The notes under the pieces were generated by a model, which was given only the letters and a program-made list of their open reading frames with translations, was not told the origin of the DNA and made no database searches. Positions 30,892 to 41,699 of a DNA stretch of 64,000 nucleotides are shown one piece after another. This stretch comes from Bimuria novae-zelandiae CBS 107.79. Its lineage: Eukaryota; Ascomycota; Dothideomycetes; Pleosporales; Didymosphaeriaceae. Positions within the stretch are counted from its first letter, which is position 1, and each line of letters starts with the position of its first letter. A program made the position numbers and the translations under genes. The DNA is taken from the NCBI GenBank assembly GCA_010015655.1, contig ML976677.1:181531-245530 (forward strand), in the 5' to 3' direction.

Positions 30892-31725
30892 ATGAAGCGC
30901 TCTCTAAACCACATCGACAGCGATTATCACGACGTCGATGGAGCTCTTGCAGCTTTCATAGCGGCAGAGCTCAGCCGACAATCTGCCTCGGGCACTCAGA
31001 ATAATGAGCTCGAAAATGCTGGAAATACACTAGCAAATCTTCCACGCGCTGCGACACAAATTCCTCCTCGTCTCCCCTTCTATCCAAGCCTCTTCAACGG
31101 CCACATTCGCGGATCCAACCATTACGAAGCCAAGTTGCCTCACGATACCATGTCCAAGTTCATCGATATGATGAACTACTACCACGGCCGCGCCGCCACC
31201 GTCAAGTCCGCCAAGTTCACCGAAGCCGACACTTTTCGAAACTCGGGCTTGGTCGACCTCTTCAACTATTTTCTGATACCATACCGACTATATTTCTTTC
31301 AAGACACCAAGAACTTCCTTCCGCTCACCGCCGCTGCCCTTCGCCTCAGGGATTATCAGGCCAACATGGCCGCTCACGCGCCGCAGATGGGCCTCATAGC
31401 TCCTAATGGGGAAGCCTTGAATTTCCTCCAAATCGACTTCATCGAGCGAGCCCCACTTGCTATTTTCCTGGAGCTGTACCTAGACCTTTTTGTGCGCCTT
31501 TGTCCGAACTTGCAGCTCATCGAGATTCCGCAGTCGTGGCAGGGGCATCTGGTCATCGCACCCATCGTCTTGAAGATGTGGCGCGAAGAGTGTGACTTCG
31601 ACCTGGAGGTGAAGGAGGATCTGCCGGGTCAGTGCTTGAGGCTGGGGAGAAAGGGAGGCTGGAACCAGCGCCACTCAAACTACTGGTTCAATCTCGTTGC
31701 GGCAGATATTGCGAAGCATGGCTAG
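30892..31725 (+). CDS. uncharacterised 277-aa protein
   Basis: Single exon starting MKRSLNHIDSDYHDVDGAL. It has no signal peptide or membrane span. It has a Pro-rich stretch (PRLPFYPSLFNGH, about 60-72), then a mainly helical globular part with many Tyr, Phe and Leu (DLFNYFLIPYRLYFFQD; FLELYLDLFVRLCPNLQLIEIP) and a charged C-terminus (MWREECDFDLEVKEDLPG). Codon use and GC match neighbouring genes. No family is recognised; it may be restricted to a fungal lineage. It has a good TATA box and leader, so it is likely expressed. Confidence 0.75.
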   Translation: MKRSLNHIDSDYHDVDGALAAFIAAELSRQSASGTQNNELENAGNTLANLPRAATQIPPRLPFYPSLFNGHIRGSNHYEAKLPHDTMSKFIDMMNYYHGRAATVKSAKFTEADTFRNSGLVDLFNYFLIPYRLYFFQDTKNFLPLTAAALRLRDYQANMAAHAPQMGLIAPNGEALNFLQIDFIERAPLAIFLELYLDLFVRLCPNLQLIEIPQSWQGHLVIAPIVLKMWREECDFDLEVKEDLPGQCLRLGRKGGWNQRHSNYWFNLVAADIAKHG

Positions 31726-32226
31726 TCACTGCTCGTCTCGAAACGGTTCGGTTTTGCTCTGCCGTACTGTCTTATATGACCTTCGGCTGTTCTTCTTGCT
31801 GGCAAGATCCCCTAGGTTAGACTTCTAATAATCTTAATATTTTCGAAATATATGCACTGTTTCTTTGAGTCTTGAATGTTTGGTCCCAACGATAGAATTG
31901 TAATAATCACGGTGAGGTCTAACCGGGATGCGTAAGACCGTGACCCTCTCTTTGTTTTCGGAAATTCGCTATTTGATGCGCATTGTAAACCTCTTTTGTA
32001 TTAATAGTGGAGATGAGGACTTCCTATGGGAGAGAACAGACAAGGAATTACAGCGGAAATTATACTGCTGGCGCTGGGCTATCACATACGACCCAGGCAA
32101 TACTGGATAGCATTACCTTCGCTGACTTTGCACATCAATGTTATTCGATTTCTTTCCCCCAACGGATTCCCCACCCCAATATCTCTACACGTAGACCTTG
32201 CATCGCATTGGCCTGCGTCCAGCACG
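31726..32226. other. intergenic
   Basis: About 500 bases, no gene seen. Overlapping open frames at 31928-32334 are leaders or shadows of the small secreted gene that starts at 32227. Confidence 0.4.
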
Positions 32227-32595
32227 ATGGGTTCCTTCACATCCTATCTCCACTACAGCTTCCTCATGTTCTTCGGCCTCGCCATTGCCCGTCCTTCCGA
32301 CCTCGAACCACGCGGCAAGCCCGGAGCAGTCTAAATATGCCCTGAAAACAACTAGGGAGGACACTGCGAGATAAATAACAACCCAGGAATTTGTCTGACA
32401 ACGAAATTCGGTGTCCGAACCGCACTCGGCTCCATCGGTCCCGATGAAGGCACGATCTGCCGAATCTACCTCAACGAAGATTATCAGAAGTACAACGTTA
32501 CGCATCCACCACTCTATCCCGATCTCGCATATCCTGGACGCTGGGATCTGAAGGAAAAGACTGTCTTCAGCGTTAGGTGTATAAAGAACGTCTAG
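32227..32595 (+). pseudogene. small secreted cysteine-rich (effector-like) gene with two nonsense codons
   Basis: The ATG at 32227 starts a signal peptide (SYLHYSFLMFFGLAIARPS). The same frame runs 122 codons to TAG at 32593, broken by TAA at 32332-32334 and TAG at 32353-32355. The rest is plainly coding: ICPENN, GGHCEINNNPGIC, GSIGPDEGTICRIYLNEDY and a final FSVRCIKN, a spacing of Cys typical of ascomycete small secreted proteins. Both stops sit where Gln would fit, that is CAA to TAA and CAG to TAG, CpA to TpA, the preferred RIP change. A Tyr (EDYQ) lies where such proteins often have a Cys, which a TGT to TAT change would explain. Only a 35-residue signal-peptide product could be made. The gene sits between two RIP blocks. 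Confidence 0.75.
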
Positions 32596-33017
32596 ACATT
32601 CGTGGCATACACTGGCATGATGGAATGCACACGCATTTGGGCCATCTTCTATTTTTGGCCAATATTTTTATGCTGAATTCACAATTTTTGATGCGCCAGG
32701 ATTGAGGATTGGGTTCGCGGACGACTGCTACTACGGGTACTGAGTACAGACAGCCTAGATCCAATTCTACGCAACAAGCAAATGTAACGGGACTTCATTT
32801 GCTGGAATTAAGGTTGGGTAGATCTCCCAGAGGAATACAGGGATGAATTTCTGGAATAGTAGCATCTGGAGTGCTGATTAACTTGCGCAACGGTGCTCTA
32901 GGAGTATTGTCTGCAGCGTGCGCCTTATTGTAAAACTGAGCCATTCTCCTTTTGCATTTGTACAATCTCGCTCAACGCATAAGTGAAGCACATCGTACCA
33001 ATGACGCCAGCGCAATC

Positions 33018-33232
33018 ATGCGGACGGGCAGTCGCGCCTTCCGTGCCTGCCTTCACCAGCTCCCACAGCAACGCGTCCCTGCCTTCCGTCTCGCGCACTC
33101 AAACCCTCAACACCCAATATTTACAAGTCGCTTGTACTATGTAGGTTTTAGAGATGGCCATTCTATCACCAAATGATCCGCACCGAGCGGTGATGGCCCG
33201 GCGGTTATCGACAAGTCAAAGTTTCACCAAGA
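33018..33232 (+). pseudogene. first exon of a mitochondrial-type protein with a nonsense codon, rest missing
   Basis: The ATG at 33018 starts a presequence-like run (MRTGSRAFRACLHQLPQQRV, no acidic residues). After TGA at 33174-33176 the same frame continues SAPSGDGPAVIDKSKFHQE to a perfect donor (GTAAGT at 33233). TGA fits Arg CGA with C-to-T. I find no second exon within the next 500 bases, which hold a 16-T run and non-coding sequence. It is probably a truncated and decaying gene copy. Protein identity is not recognised. Confidence 0.4.
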
Positions 33233-33758
33233 GTAAGTACTATTCCCCCTTTGCCTTTGTTTTTTTTTTTTTTTTGCAAGGTTGCTGTTGTTAGATCCGC
33301 GTTGTGTGCGGAGTGGGAGACGCAATTTGGTTGCTTTTTTTTGCGCTTTGGGGTGCGCTGTAGGTGCACACACGCACAGCATAAATGCTTGTTGCTTGCA
33401 CTGCGACTCTATTTCAACGTCCTTTGTACTCAATATCTAAAATATCGAATTTTTACTACAAGCATTTGGTCTTTCTCGCGCACCGCATGTGAGCACAATT
33501 CTTTTGTGCGGGCATTTGCATCACGGCTGAGACTAGCGACCGCCGTGGTAGATATCACGGCCTACGATAGGAAACGACGATGTAACTAATACACGATCAA
33601 ATATTACAGATAAAACGTCCAACAGTGCGCGGCAAGCCAAATGCGTCCATGAACCAATGCTCCCAATATAGCGGTGCAACCAAACATCAAGCGCTGTGCT
33701 ACTCCATAATGTCCTAGAAACACGACGCAAAGCTAAAAGAAATCGGTTCGCTCCCGCT
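33233..33758. other. intergenic
   Basis: Contains a run of 16 T (33260-33275) and otherwise nothing recognised; the last part is the 3' flank of the minus-strand DUF3074 gene. Confidence 0.4.
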
Positions 33759-34782
33759 CTATTCACCTGTCCTTCCTCTTTTCTTGATGATGTAACCCAA
33801 AGCTAACGGGACATCTTTGACAATGGCGCCTGGAATCCCCAGCTTCTGCACGCCCATCGGCAATATGCCCTCGGCGTCACTGTCTGTAGTCATATCCCAC
33901 CTGCTGACCACCTTCCCATCCAGTTCAATCTTGCTGATCTTCTCCAAGCTGACATATCGCCCTTCCACCAGCTTCCTGCCGTCTTGCTTCTGCTGGAAAG
34001 GCGTTGCGGAGGCGGGCGCCTTGTAGATCAACTTACCGGAAGACGCATCTGCACGGCTGCGCTCCTTGATGGCGGCGGGGAAAGTGGAAAGGTTCACGGG
34101 CAGCTGAAGGTCAATTGATTGGGCGAGTGATCCCGGCGCCGGGGAGGTGGAGACGAAGGAGACCAGGAGAACCGTGAAGACGCGATCGCTGAGCAAAGCG
34201 GGAGCGGGCATGCTATGGTGCATTTGCGTAACTGTCGCGAATTAGTATAAATGTCCAAATCGCAGGCAACGAATTGCGCGTCGTCAAGGGCAAGATGCGG
34301 AGCCACTCACTCCTCAGCTCCACGTTCCGCACGCCCTCGATCTCCTCCTCAACCCGCCAATCCAGCACCGTATTCACGTCATATATCGAGGGCGTGTACT
34401 CCATTTCATTCTTGTCGTGGTCCTTCCTCAGCACTTCGTCCAGCTCCTCGTAGCTCACCTCCTCGTGCACGCTTCTCCTTGCAAACCACGTGCCCTCCAC
34501 GTCGTCTCTCTTCTTCAGCTTCTCGATCACAATGGGGTGCTTCCTTCCTTCCGCCTCGTAAGCCACCTTCGCCTCGCCCATTCTATGGAATGTGCTGAAG
34601 TCCTCCTCGTTCGCTTCCTTCAAACATTGCGTCACGAAGGCCGCAAGAGCTGGAGGGTGATGCTGTGCTTGCTCGGCGTGCAACTCCGGGTGGTGCGGCA
34701 CTTGGGTGACGTCCAGCGGAAGCAACTTGAGCAGCTTCCTTCCAGGGAGGGCTCCCGCTCCACCCTCTGCGTGCCCCGCCAT
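33759..34782 (-). CDS. DUF3074 (START-like) protein
   Basis: Two exons, 34782-34311 and 34231-33759, give 314 residues. The 79-nt intron has donor GTGAGT, a perfect TACTAAT branch and acceptor GACAG, and keeps frame (joint R-I-T). The ATG at 34782 starts MAGHAEGGAGALPGRK. Signature stretches of the family are TWFARRSVHEEVSYEELDEV (about 100-120), NEMEYTPSIYDV and, after the intron, QMHHSMPAPALLSDRVFTVL. DUF3074 is a fungal branch of the START/Bet v1-like fold, which usually binds lipids or other hydrophobic ligands; the ligand here is unknown. No membrane span or signal peptide is seen. The C-terminal part (LQKLGIPGAIVKDVPLALGYI-like) closes the fold. Confidence 0.9.
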
Positions 34783-35490
34783 GGTGTTCCCTGCGTCAGT
34801 GGCGGGCGCGTGCCTTAGCGAGAGGGTTCGCAGCTATTGGTCTGTGTGATTAGAGTTTTGGTTGGAGTGGAAGGATGATTTATTGGGCGTGCTTGACAGG
34901 CTGAGAGTTTGGTGTGGTTGGAACTCTAGATCTTGCACTGGTGCTCAGCGGGCCGGCGCGCTTGTGGTCTTGGCGTGTGCCCACATGTTCAGGAATGCAC
35001 GAAAGTTATGGGTATTTCGGCTGCCCAATCGTTGCAGTCGCCTACTCGTATCAAAAGGATAGTCGCGCTTGCATACATGTGCGGGCCATGAGCGCAATAT
35101 ACATGTGTGATTGTTATACAGATTGTCTAGAACATTGAGGCGGAGAGGAAACGCGCGTAGATGCGGAACACGAGGTAACATGCTAGGTTGAAATTACAGT
35201 TCACCGATGGGAATAACGGTGTATGCACAACGCCTCAATTGGATGTTTGATCGTTTGATCGTCCGCTCGCTAGTTTATTTCCAGAGGGTTTGCTCGCAGA
35301 TCATTCCATACGCCATATCCCGCTGAGGCGATATCACTTCCAGCCCTAATGCAGTGTGCAATGAACAGCAAATTTGTCAGTCCGAGCTTGTAATCGAGCA
35401 GAGCTGCGATGCTGTGCAGTAAACCGTCCCGACCCACACAGGGCGCTTGTTAGGTAATCGTAATCGCTTTCCCGCTTTTATCGTCGTACA
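34783..35490. other. intergenic up to RIP block 2
   Basis: About 700 bases with the promoter of the DUF3074 gene. No gene seen. Composition turns AT rich just after 35490. Confidence 0.4.
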
Positions 35491-35949
35491 CCTAATTTTG
35501 TATAGCTAACGATATAACTAAGGTAAATACACTAACTTTTTTTACTTTTAGAATACTATAAGATATATCGCATAATCTAGAAAGACTTATAAGGCACTAT
35601 TTATAGCCCTTGCTAGTATAAGTAATTATTAAGCGTATAAAGCTAGGGCAAAATAATTACGAAATTTATAAATCTTTTAGAGTTAACCTAAAGACTATAT
35701 ATAAATATAGGCTTTATCTAAAAGCGTTTAGTATACTATATCCCTTATAATATATGCGCTAAGATAGGAAAATATTACTTTATTAATACTATAGAGACGC
35801 GTTAGTGGAGCTTATTTAGGGTAAACCTATATTATATATTAATAAAATGCAGGCCTTCTTACTTAATAACTTTAATATACAGGTTTCCGCGACGACTATT
35901 ACTAGAGCTCTAATTAGTTTAAGGTAGAGCTAAAAAGCTATATTAAAAG

Positions 35950-36401
35950 TGTTATGAGGCTCTCACACCTTGTTCCGATCCGGGTTAGGGCGGTAAGGTA
36001 TCGTGGTGCTTCACGGATTATTCAGTGGTACAAGTTGATGCGACACTTAGTGCGGCTGGACAATCCAATCTTATAACAAATAAGATAACTATTAGTCTGT
36101 ATAGGAGAACGTACTCGCACAGAAGATATATAAGTTAACTACGAGGAAGGAAACAACAATAGGAAAGTCGCCACACTATATACTAGCCTATTCCTTCTTC
36201 GTAGTCCCGCCAAGGCCCTGTAGTCCTAGGGACTACGGTAGTCCCATGGGACTTCCCTTTATGCGGGACTTCGTCACGTGACTGCTGACTAAGCTGTCCC
36301 GCGCCCCGTTAGGTCCCGTTAACTCTGCTACTTCGTTAACAATTACTCTCTTGGCGTAATTGTCTGGCTTCTTCATCCTTGTGGGGTTCGTGGTCGTAAC
36401 A
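35950..36401. mobile_element. solo LTR, 452 bp, with 5-bp target duplication
   Basis: It starts TGTTATGAGG and ends GGTCGTAACA, so it has the TG...CA ends and the TGTTA/TAACA inverted termini of an LTR. AAAAG lies immediately before (35945-35949) and immediately after (36402-36406). GC content is normal and few RIP-type changes are visible, although it is embedded in heavily mutated sequence. No internal retrotransposon sequence adjoins it, so it is a solo LTR left by LTR-LTR recombination. It must have arrived after the host repeat was RIP-mutated, or was spared by its short length. Confidence 0.9.
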
Positions 36402-37017
36402 AAAAGCTACCATTAAACCCTTTAAAGATCTCTATTAAGTATTCTATACGCGCTACTAGTAAATATATAAATTAAATTAAATTATTTACCTTAGTAAGAG
36501 CGTTTATAAAAATAGAACTAGTAATAAAAAGTATATTTAATTAATTATAAATACTCTAGTGGTCGTGAAATACTTAGTATAATACTTAAAGACGTAAAGC
36601 TTACTCCCTACTATAGATATAGATAGCTACGTTAATTATACAATATATTAAGGAACTATTATCGCAGAACTAATAAAGGAGTTTCTAGTAAATAAAATAC
36701 TCCCTTTTTATAGTCCTTAGCTAGGAAAATAATTAGTAATAGTTCGTAATAACGCCTCTATTTATAAGTTAGAAAAGTTTATTATATTTTATATAAAAAC
36801 TAGGATTATGCTTAAATATCTATTACTATACTTATTAAATTTTAATATAATTAAGTAGACTTTTAAGGCGTTAAAAAGCTGGGTAAAAAATAGTATAAGC
36901 GCGCTTATACGTATAGAACTTCTAGTAATTCTTAGAGAAAGCAGTGTAGAATATTTACTATAATAGGCTAGTATCCGCGCGAGGTTTCTTTAAATACTAT
37001 GGGTGGATAGAATAGGC

Positions 37018-37080
37018 GATGGGGGCACTAGGGACGCTAAGGATACTAAGGGCGCTAAAGGCGCTAGGGGCGGGCGCAAC
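37018..37080. repeat. 9-bp minisatellite of GGCGCTAAG-like units
   Basis: About six to seven imperfect tandem units (GGGCACTAG, GGACGCTAAG, GATACTAAG, GGCGCTAAA, GGCGCTAGG). It yields a chance G-A-K repeat frame at 37003-37188, which I do not take as a gene. Confidence 0.7.
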
Positions 37081-37899
37081 ACTAAAAGTTTAGTATTTAT
37101 AATAATATTGCGGAGATACCTAAATTTTACAAATGTGAGGCTTAGCCCAGCCTCACGTGAGCTCGCTGAGGCCCGCGAGCTTATGTAAGACACTTAGGTA
37201 TATAGTAAGCTTCTTAGCTTAGTTTTCCTAAGGACAGGCATTACTCTCTAGTTTATTTTTATTTAATAGTTATAAGCTTAGCGCTTTAAAAAATTAGAAT
37301 AAATATTTTTATACTTTTAGGACGCTAGAAGTAGTACTTTATACTTAGTTTACTTTAGCCTATTTTTATAATTTTTATATAGAGATTACTTCGTTTCTAT
37401 AAATCTTATCCTAACTATTACAATCACGAAGAATTACGGCGGTACGGCTACCGTAAATTATAGATTAGTAAGGGACCACACAGGAAGGCTAATAGGGCTT
37501 AGCACGCTAGTAGGCGGGGCAGGATTAGGTTAGTAGTTAAGTAATTAAGATCCTGCTAAGAGAACGGAATCCTAAGAGAACGCTAGCTTAGTAGGAAAAC
37601 TAGAAAATATTTTACTAAGAAATAAGTCTTCTAGGAAACTAAAGGGATTCTAAGATATTAAGAAATAAGACTAGTAGTATATAGTCTAGGATACTCTTTA
37701 TACTTTTCCTACTCCTTATAGTTAACTTAATATACTACGAGTATATTTCTTATAATATATTAGTAAATCTCCTAGTTAGTTATTCTATAGTTTGTTGTAG
37801 AATTAGATTATTCGCACCGTTGCTATTAAGCTCTTAACTATTAAATATATTTATAAGGCGCTTTATGCTTAACCTATCCTCCCCTTACCTAGATTAGGC

Positions 37900-39300
37900 T
37901 TAGGTACGTAAAACCCCTTGTAACACTTTAACTACCTAAAGGTCCGAGACAATAGAATAGCCACGATAGCTACTATAGTAAGAGTCCTAATAGGAAGCGC
38001 GGCTTCTAGACTAATTACGAATACTACAATAGTATTAGCTAATTAGGCTAATAAAATATAATAGCTTAAGGAATACTTATCTAGGCTTATATCTTATATT
38101 CTAACTACTATAATTACCGGAAGTACATCCTTTAAGATTCTTAAAGTCTATAAAGGTAAATAAGAAGGACTTAAGATATTTCTTATAAATATAAAACTCT
38201 ATTACTACTATAATAAGAATATCTTTAAAATTAAATAATTTAAAATCCTTACAGCAGATATGCATATAAAGAGTAAAATAGCTAAGTAGCTTTAACCCCT
38301 TACTAAGGACTATTTAGAGAATGAAGATAATATCTCGGAATCTAATATTAAAACTAAGAAGTTGTTCAAGGACTAGGTATCTTTTAACGAATAATATAAA
38401 TTACATTTAAAGAAGTTAACAGGGAATAATAAGCTAAACGTAAGATATAAAGACTTAAATAAACTAAATTAGCTAGTGCCTATATAGCTAAGTTTAGACG
38501 CCTATAAGCTAAGATTAACTAGAATAATGTCCTACTTTAAGTAGCTTACCATAACAGGCTAAAGGAAAACGTTAAGGATAAGCTTACCTACTATAATAAG
38601 GTAGGCAACCTAGAAGAACTCGTAAAGCTAGCTATATAAATTAATAACTAACTTTGTAAATAATAATTAGAAAAGCGAGAAGTCTACTACACCTAATCTA
38701 ATATTAAGAAAAGCTAGAAACTATAAAAGGACTACGATAGAGATATCGTAATAGCTAATAAAGCCTAAGAATAAAAACTAAGAAAGTAGTAAAAAAAACT
38801 ATAATAATAGACTATCTAACTAAGAATAAAAATAACGCTTTAACGAGAAAGCTGCTTAGGATATAGAAAACAGGGTTACTTTTAAAAGGATTATTTAAAG
38901 AATAATAAGGGATAAAGTAAAAAAGCTTAAATTATCTAAGTAGTAATAGCTGTATTGGTCGTCCGCTATAGAGAGCGTAAGATTACTATACTACTTAGTT
39001 ACTAGAAGGTGCTCTACCTAACTATATATAATTATAGTAAATAGTATATTAAAAGGAACTTGAGTAGCATCTATGCTATACCTAGTATATTTAGCTATCG
39101 CAAATACGCTATTAATAACGCTAAGTTAATTATAAAACATACTCTACGTTAGGCTAAAATTATACTTAATTATTAGGCTAGCTTTATAAAAGATTATATA
39201 ATAAAAATATTAAGTTTTACTAAAGCCACTTTATACGCTTAGGGTGCTTTTAACTTATATATAAAGCTTTTAGTAAAGTCTATAGTACTTATATAAAAAG
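37900..39300 (+). mobile_element. Ty3/gypsy gag region, RIP-mutated
   Basis: At about 38130-38680 the frame reads as a retrotransposon gag: KVYKGKQEGLKIFLINIKLYY, TKDYLENEDN, QVSFNEQYKLHLKKL, LDAYKLRLTRIMSYFKQL. It is followed by a decayed zinc-knuckle zone (about 38860) and by protease-like bits (near 39080-39250). The matching pol lies at 43.9-47.7 kb, so the element appears split by later insertions. Gln codons are often TAG/TAA. Confidence 0.55.
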
Positions 39301-39559
39301 CGTAACGTACTTTACAATCGAGTGCATTATACAAGCGAGTGTATTACTTTACTAAGACCTTAATAAAATATATTATTAATAATAGTACAACTCGATCTCT
39401 TACTTACCTAGTTAGTTATTATAATTAAAAAAAGCTCTTATATAGCTTATACATTAGGCTATTAAATAAAACGGAATTCTAAGTTAGCAACGCACTATAG
39501 CTATTTATACTATTATTTAAAACTTACTAAGTAAATAGCACACTAGAATTACATTTTAA

Positions 39560-40480
39560 CGTAATTATACTTCTAACTCTATAAATATCCTTCTAATAAA
39601 GGAGCAAGTAATTATTTAGTATATACTTAACTTAGACATGCGAGGATTTCCGTCCTAGCTTATTATTATAAAAGATATAGCTAATTCTTTATTAGCTAAG
39701 TAGTGCTATAAGCCTATTGGTTAAAACTAAGCTATATACTTTTATTAAGCGCTGGTTAAAGTCCTAAGTTAAGTTTAATAAAAGTATAACTATAAAAGAG
39801 CTCATTGTAAGGATCTTAAGGTTATATAAGGCTAGTTCTAGCTTATAGAGAATACTAAAGCCAAGTATAATGTCCTAGATAAAAATACTTATAACTTTAA
39901 TAATATAATAATAATAAAAGTAGTTATTATAGGCTTTAAGCGTTAAGGTAGGCTAATAAGAGTATAGTAAGGTAATTAAAAGTAGACTTTAGTTATTTAG
40001 GGCGTTAATATAATAGGCTAGGTGATTCCACTCTTTACTATCTTCTAGGGCAAGCACCACCTCTCTACCTCATACTAAAAAAGGATCTACCTCGTGCCTA
40101 GGATTTTATAGACTGTAAAAATAGCTGGAAATAAATAAGCTTAATTTATAGTAGCTAAAACACTTTAACGCACATATAAAAAAGTGTACTATTAGTAACT
40201 ATTAGCTACTTATTATTAATAGCTATACGAGCTATAATCCGCTTAAATTCTAGTAATACTAAGGATAATAAAATTATTACTTTCTATATATCTTTATATT
40301 TTTCGCACCTCCTATAGCCATTAAATATAGGGTATTTCTCGCTATTAAAGAAGGCGTATAGACGCTAAGATAAGGATCTAATACGTAATTATATTACGTA
40401 TATTACTAAAATTAAGTTTCTATCGTATTTTATTACTACATTTAAGGCTATAATAACTTAAAATAATATTTAAAAAAAAC
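39560..40480 (+). mobile_element. Fot1/pogo-type transposon remnant D
   Basis: It has the same transposase plan as element A of block 1: RYILNLDMRGFPS near 39630, KYNVLDKNTYNFNN near 39870 (first Asp region decayed), then near 40190 LLINSYTSYNPLKF and after it the LPAPPIAIKYRVF-like tail, RNYIT..TKIKFL at 40380-40430. It is separately RIP-mutated. It sits between gag and pol of the gypsy element, so it probably inserted into it. Confidence 0.55.
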
Positions 40481-41699
40481 CTTTATGATGCTGGCCTTAT
40501 TCCTCTTAACGTAAAAATAATAATATTAATGTCAGATAGAACAAGAGTGTTGAGGTCGGATCTATACAATAAAGCCAAGACCACAGCACTTATCGCACTA
40601 GCCTAGGGGTTAAAGCCAAACAAGTAGAGTTAATAGGGATAATATAGAATATATAATTATTATCTATTATTATACCCTGCCGTATACAAGCATTTTATCT
40701 AATAATTAAGGATCTTACTACCTCTACTAATATAATATATGGTAGCAACCTTATCGCAATCCCATAGTAACGCTAAGGGATTATATAGACTATATACGAT
40801 AAATAACATAGCTGTAAGCTAGATACGTTGTTTATAATATTTAAGACAAAGTTATTCCAACGACAGCTAATTCACTAATAATAAAACTAGTAGTAATTAA
40901 GATTCTTATAAATGTAAGATATGCACTAGTCCCGAACATTAATATCCTAATAAGATAGGCTAAACTATTAATAGTAGGATAAAAGATATTTCAGAGAGAC
41001 CTTAAATACTATAAGATCTTTATTAAATAATATAAAAATAATAGACACGAGTTTAACAAGGTGTAAGTAAGCCTCTAATATATTATAGCTTTTATCTAAT
41101 TAACTATATTATTATACTTATTACACACGTGCTACCTTCTAGAAAAGTTACTATATTAATAGATTGGTTATCTAAAGTTAATAGTTAGAGTTAATATATA
41201 AACTATATAAGAATAAACCCGTTATTAATATTTTACTATACTTAAACTAATAAAAAGCGCGTCATAAGAGGATATATAGCTAGCTAAGTATAACTAAGTA
41301 GCTACTAAGACGGAGACATATTAAGTTACTAAACTATTATAATTAAATATAATTATAAAAGACTTCCTAGTAGCTATAAATAAAGTTACTCTTATATAGT
41401 CTATAAACTTTTAAAATAATAGTCAACTTATAGCTAGCATAAACCGGAAGGAGATAATAAAACTCTTTTAAGAATATACAATAATATTTTATCCCCCTAG
41501 ATTAGGGAGCTATAAAGTGGTATTTATATCTAATAGTGCATTATATCTTGCTAAAGGTAGTATAACTACCTAAAATAATAACAGGAACGCCTTTATGTTA
41601 AAAGCGTGCTATTTAACTAAAACTAAGATAGACTCTATAACTAACGTATAGCAAGTACGAAAGATGCTAAGCTTAAGTAGCTTTTAAATTAAGAGCTAG

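Larger units (their letters stand above)
35510..37200 (+). mobile_element. Tc1-like (DDE_3) transposon remnant, split by a solo LTR
   Basis: Across the solo LTR the frame reads QVSATTITRALISLRQ (HTH region, near 35880), then after 36402 a catalytic core: PFYSPQLGKQLVIVRNNAS (36700-36760, the DNAS motif with D changed), then KYLLLYLLNFNIIKQTFKALKSWV (36810-36890), the P.Y.P.LNPIE..W...K pattern of Tc1/IS630 enzymes. Many conserved residues are altered in the RIP direction. The ends are not resolved. Confidence 0.6.

Noticed and set aside
37003..37188. Collagen-like G-A-K repeat peptide
   Set aside because: It is a translation of a 9-bp minisatellite inside an RIP-mutated transposon.
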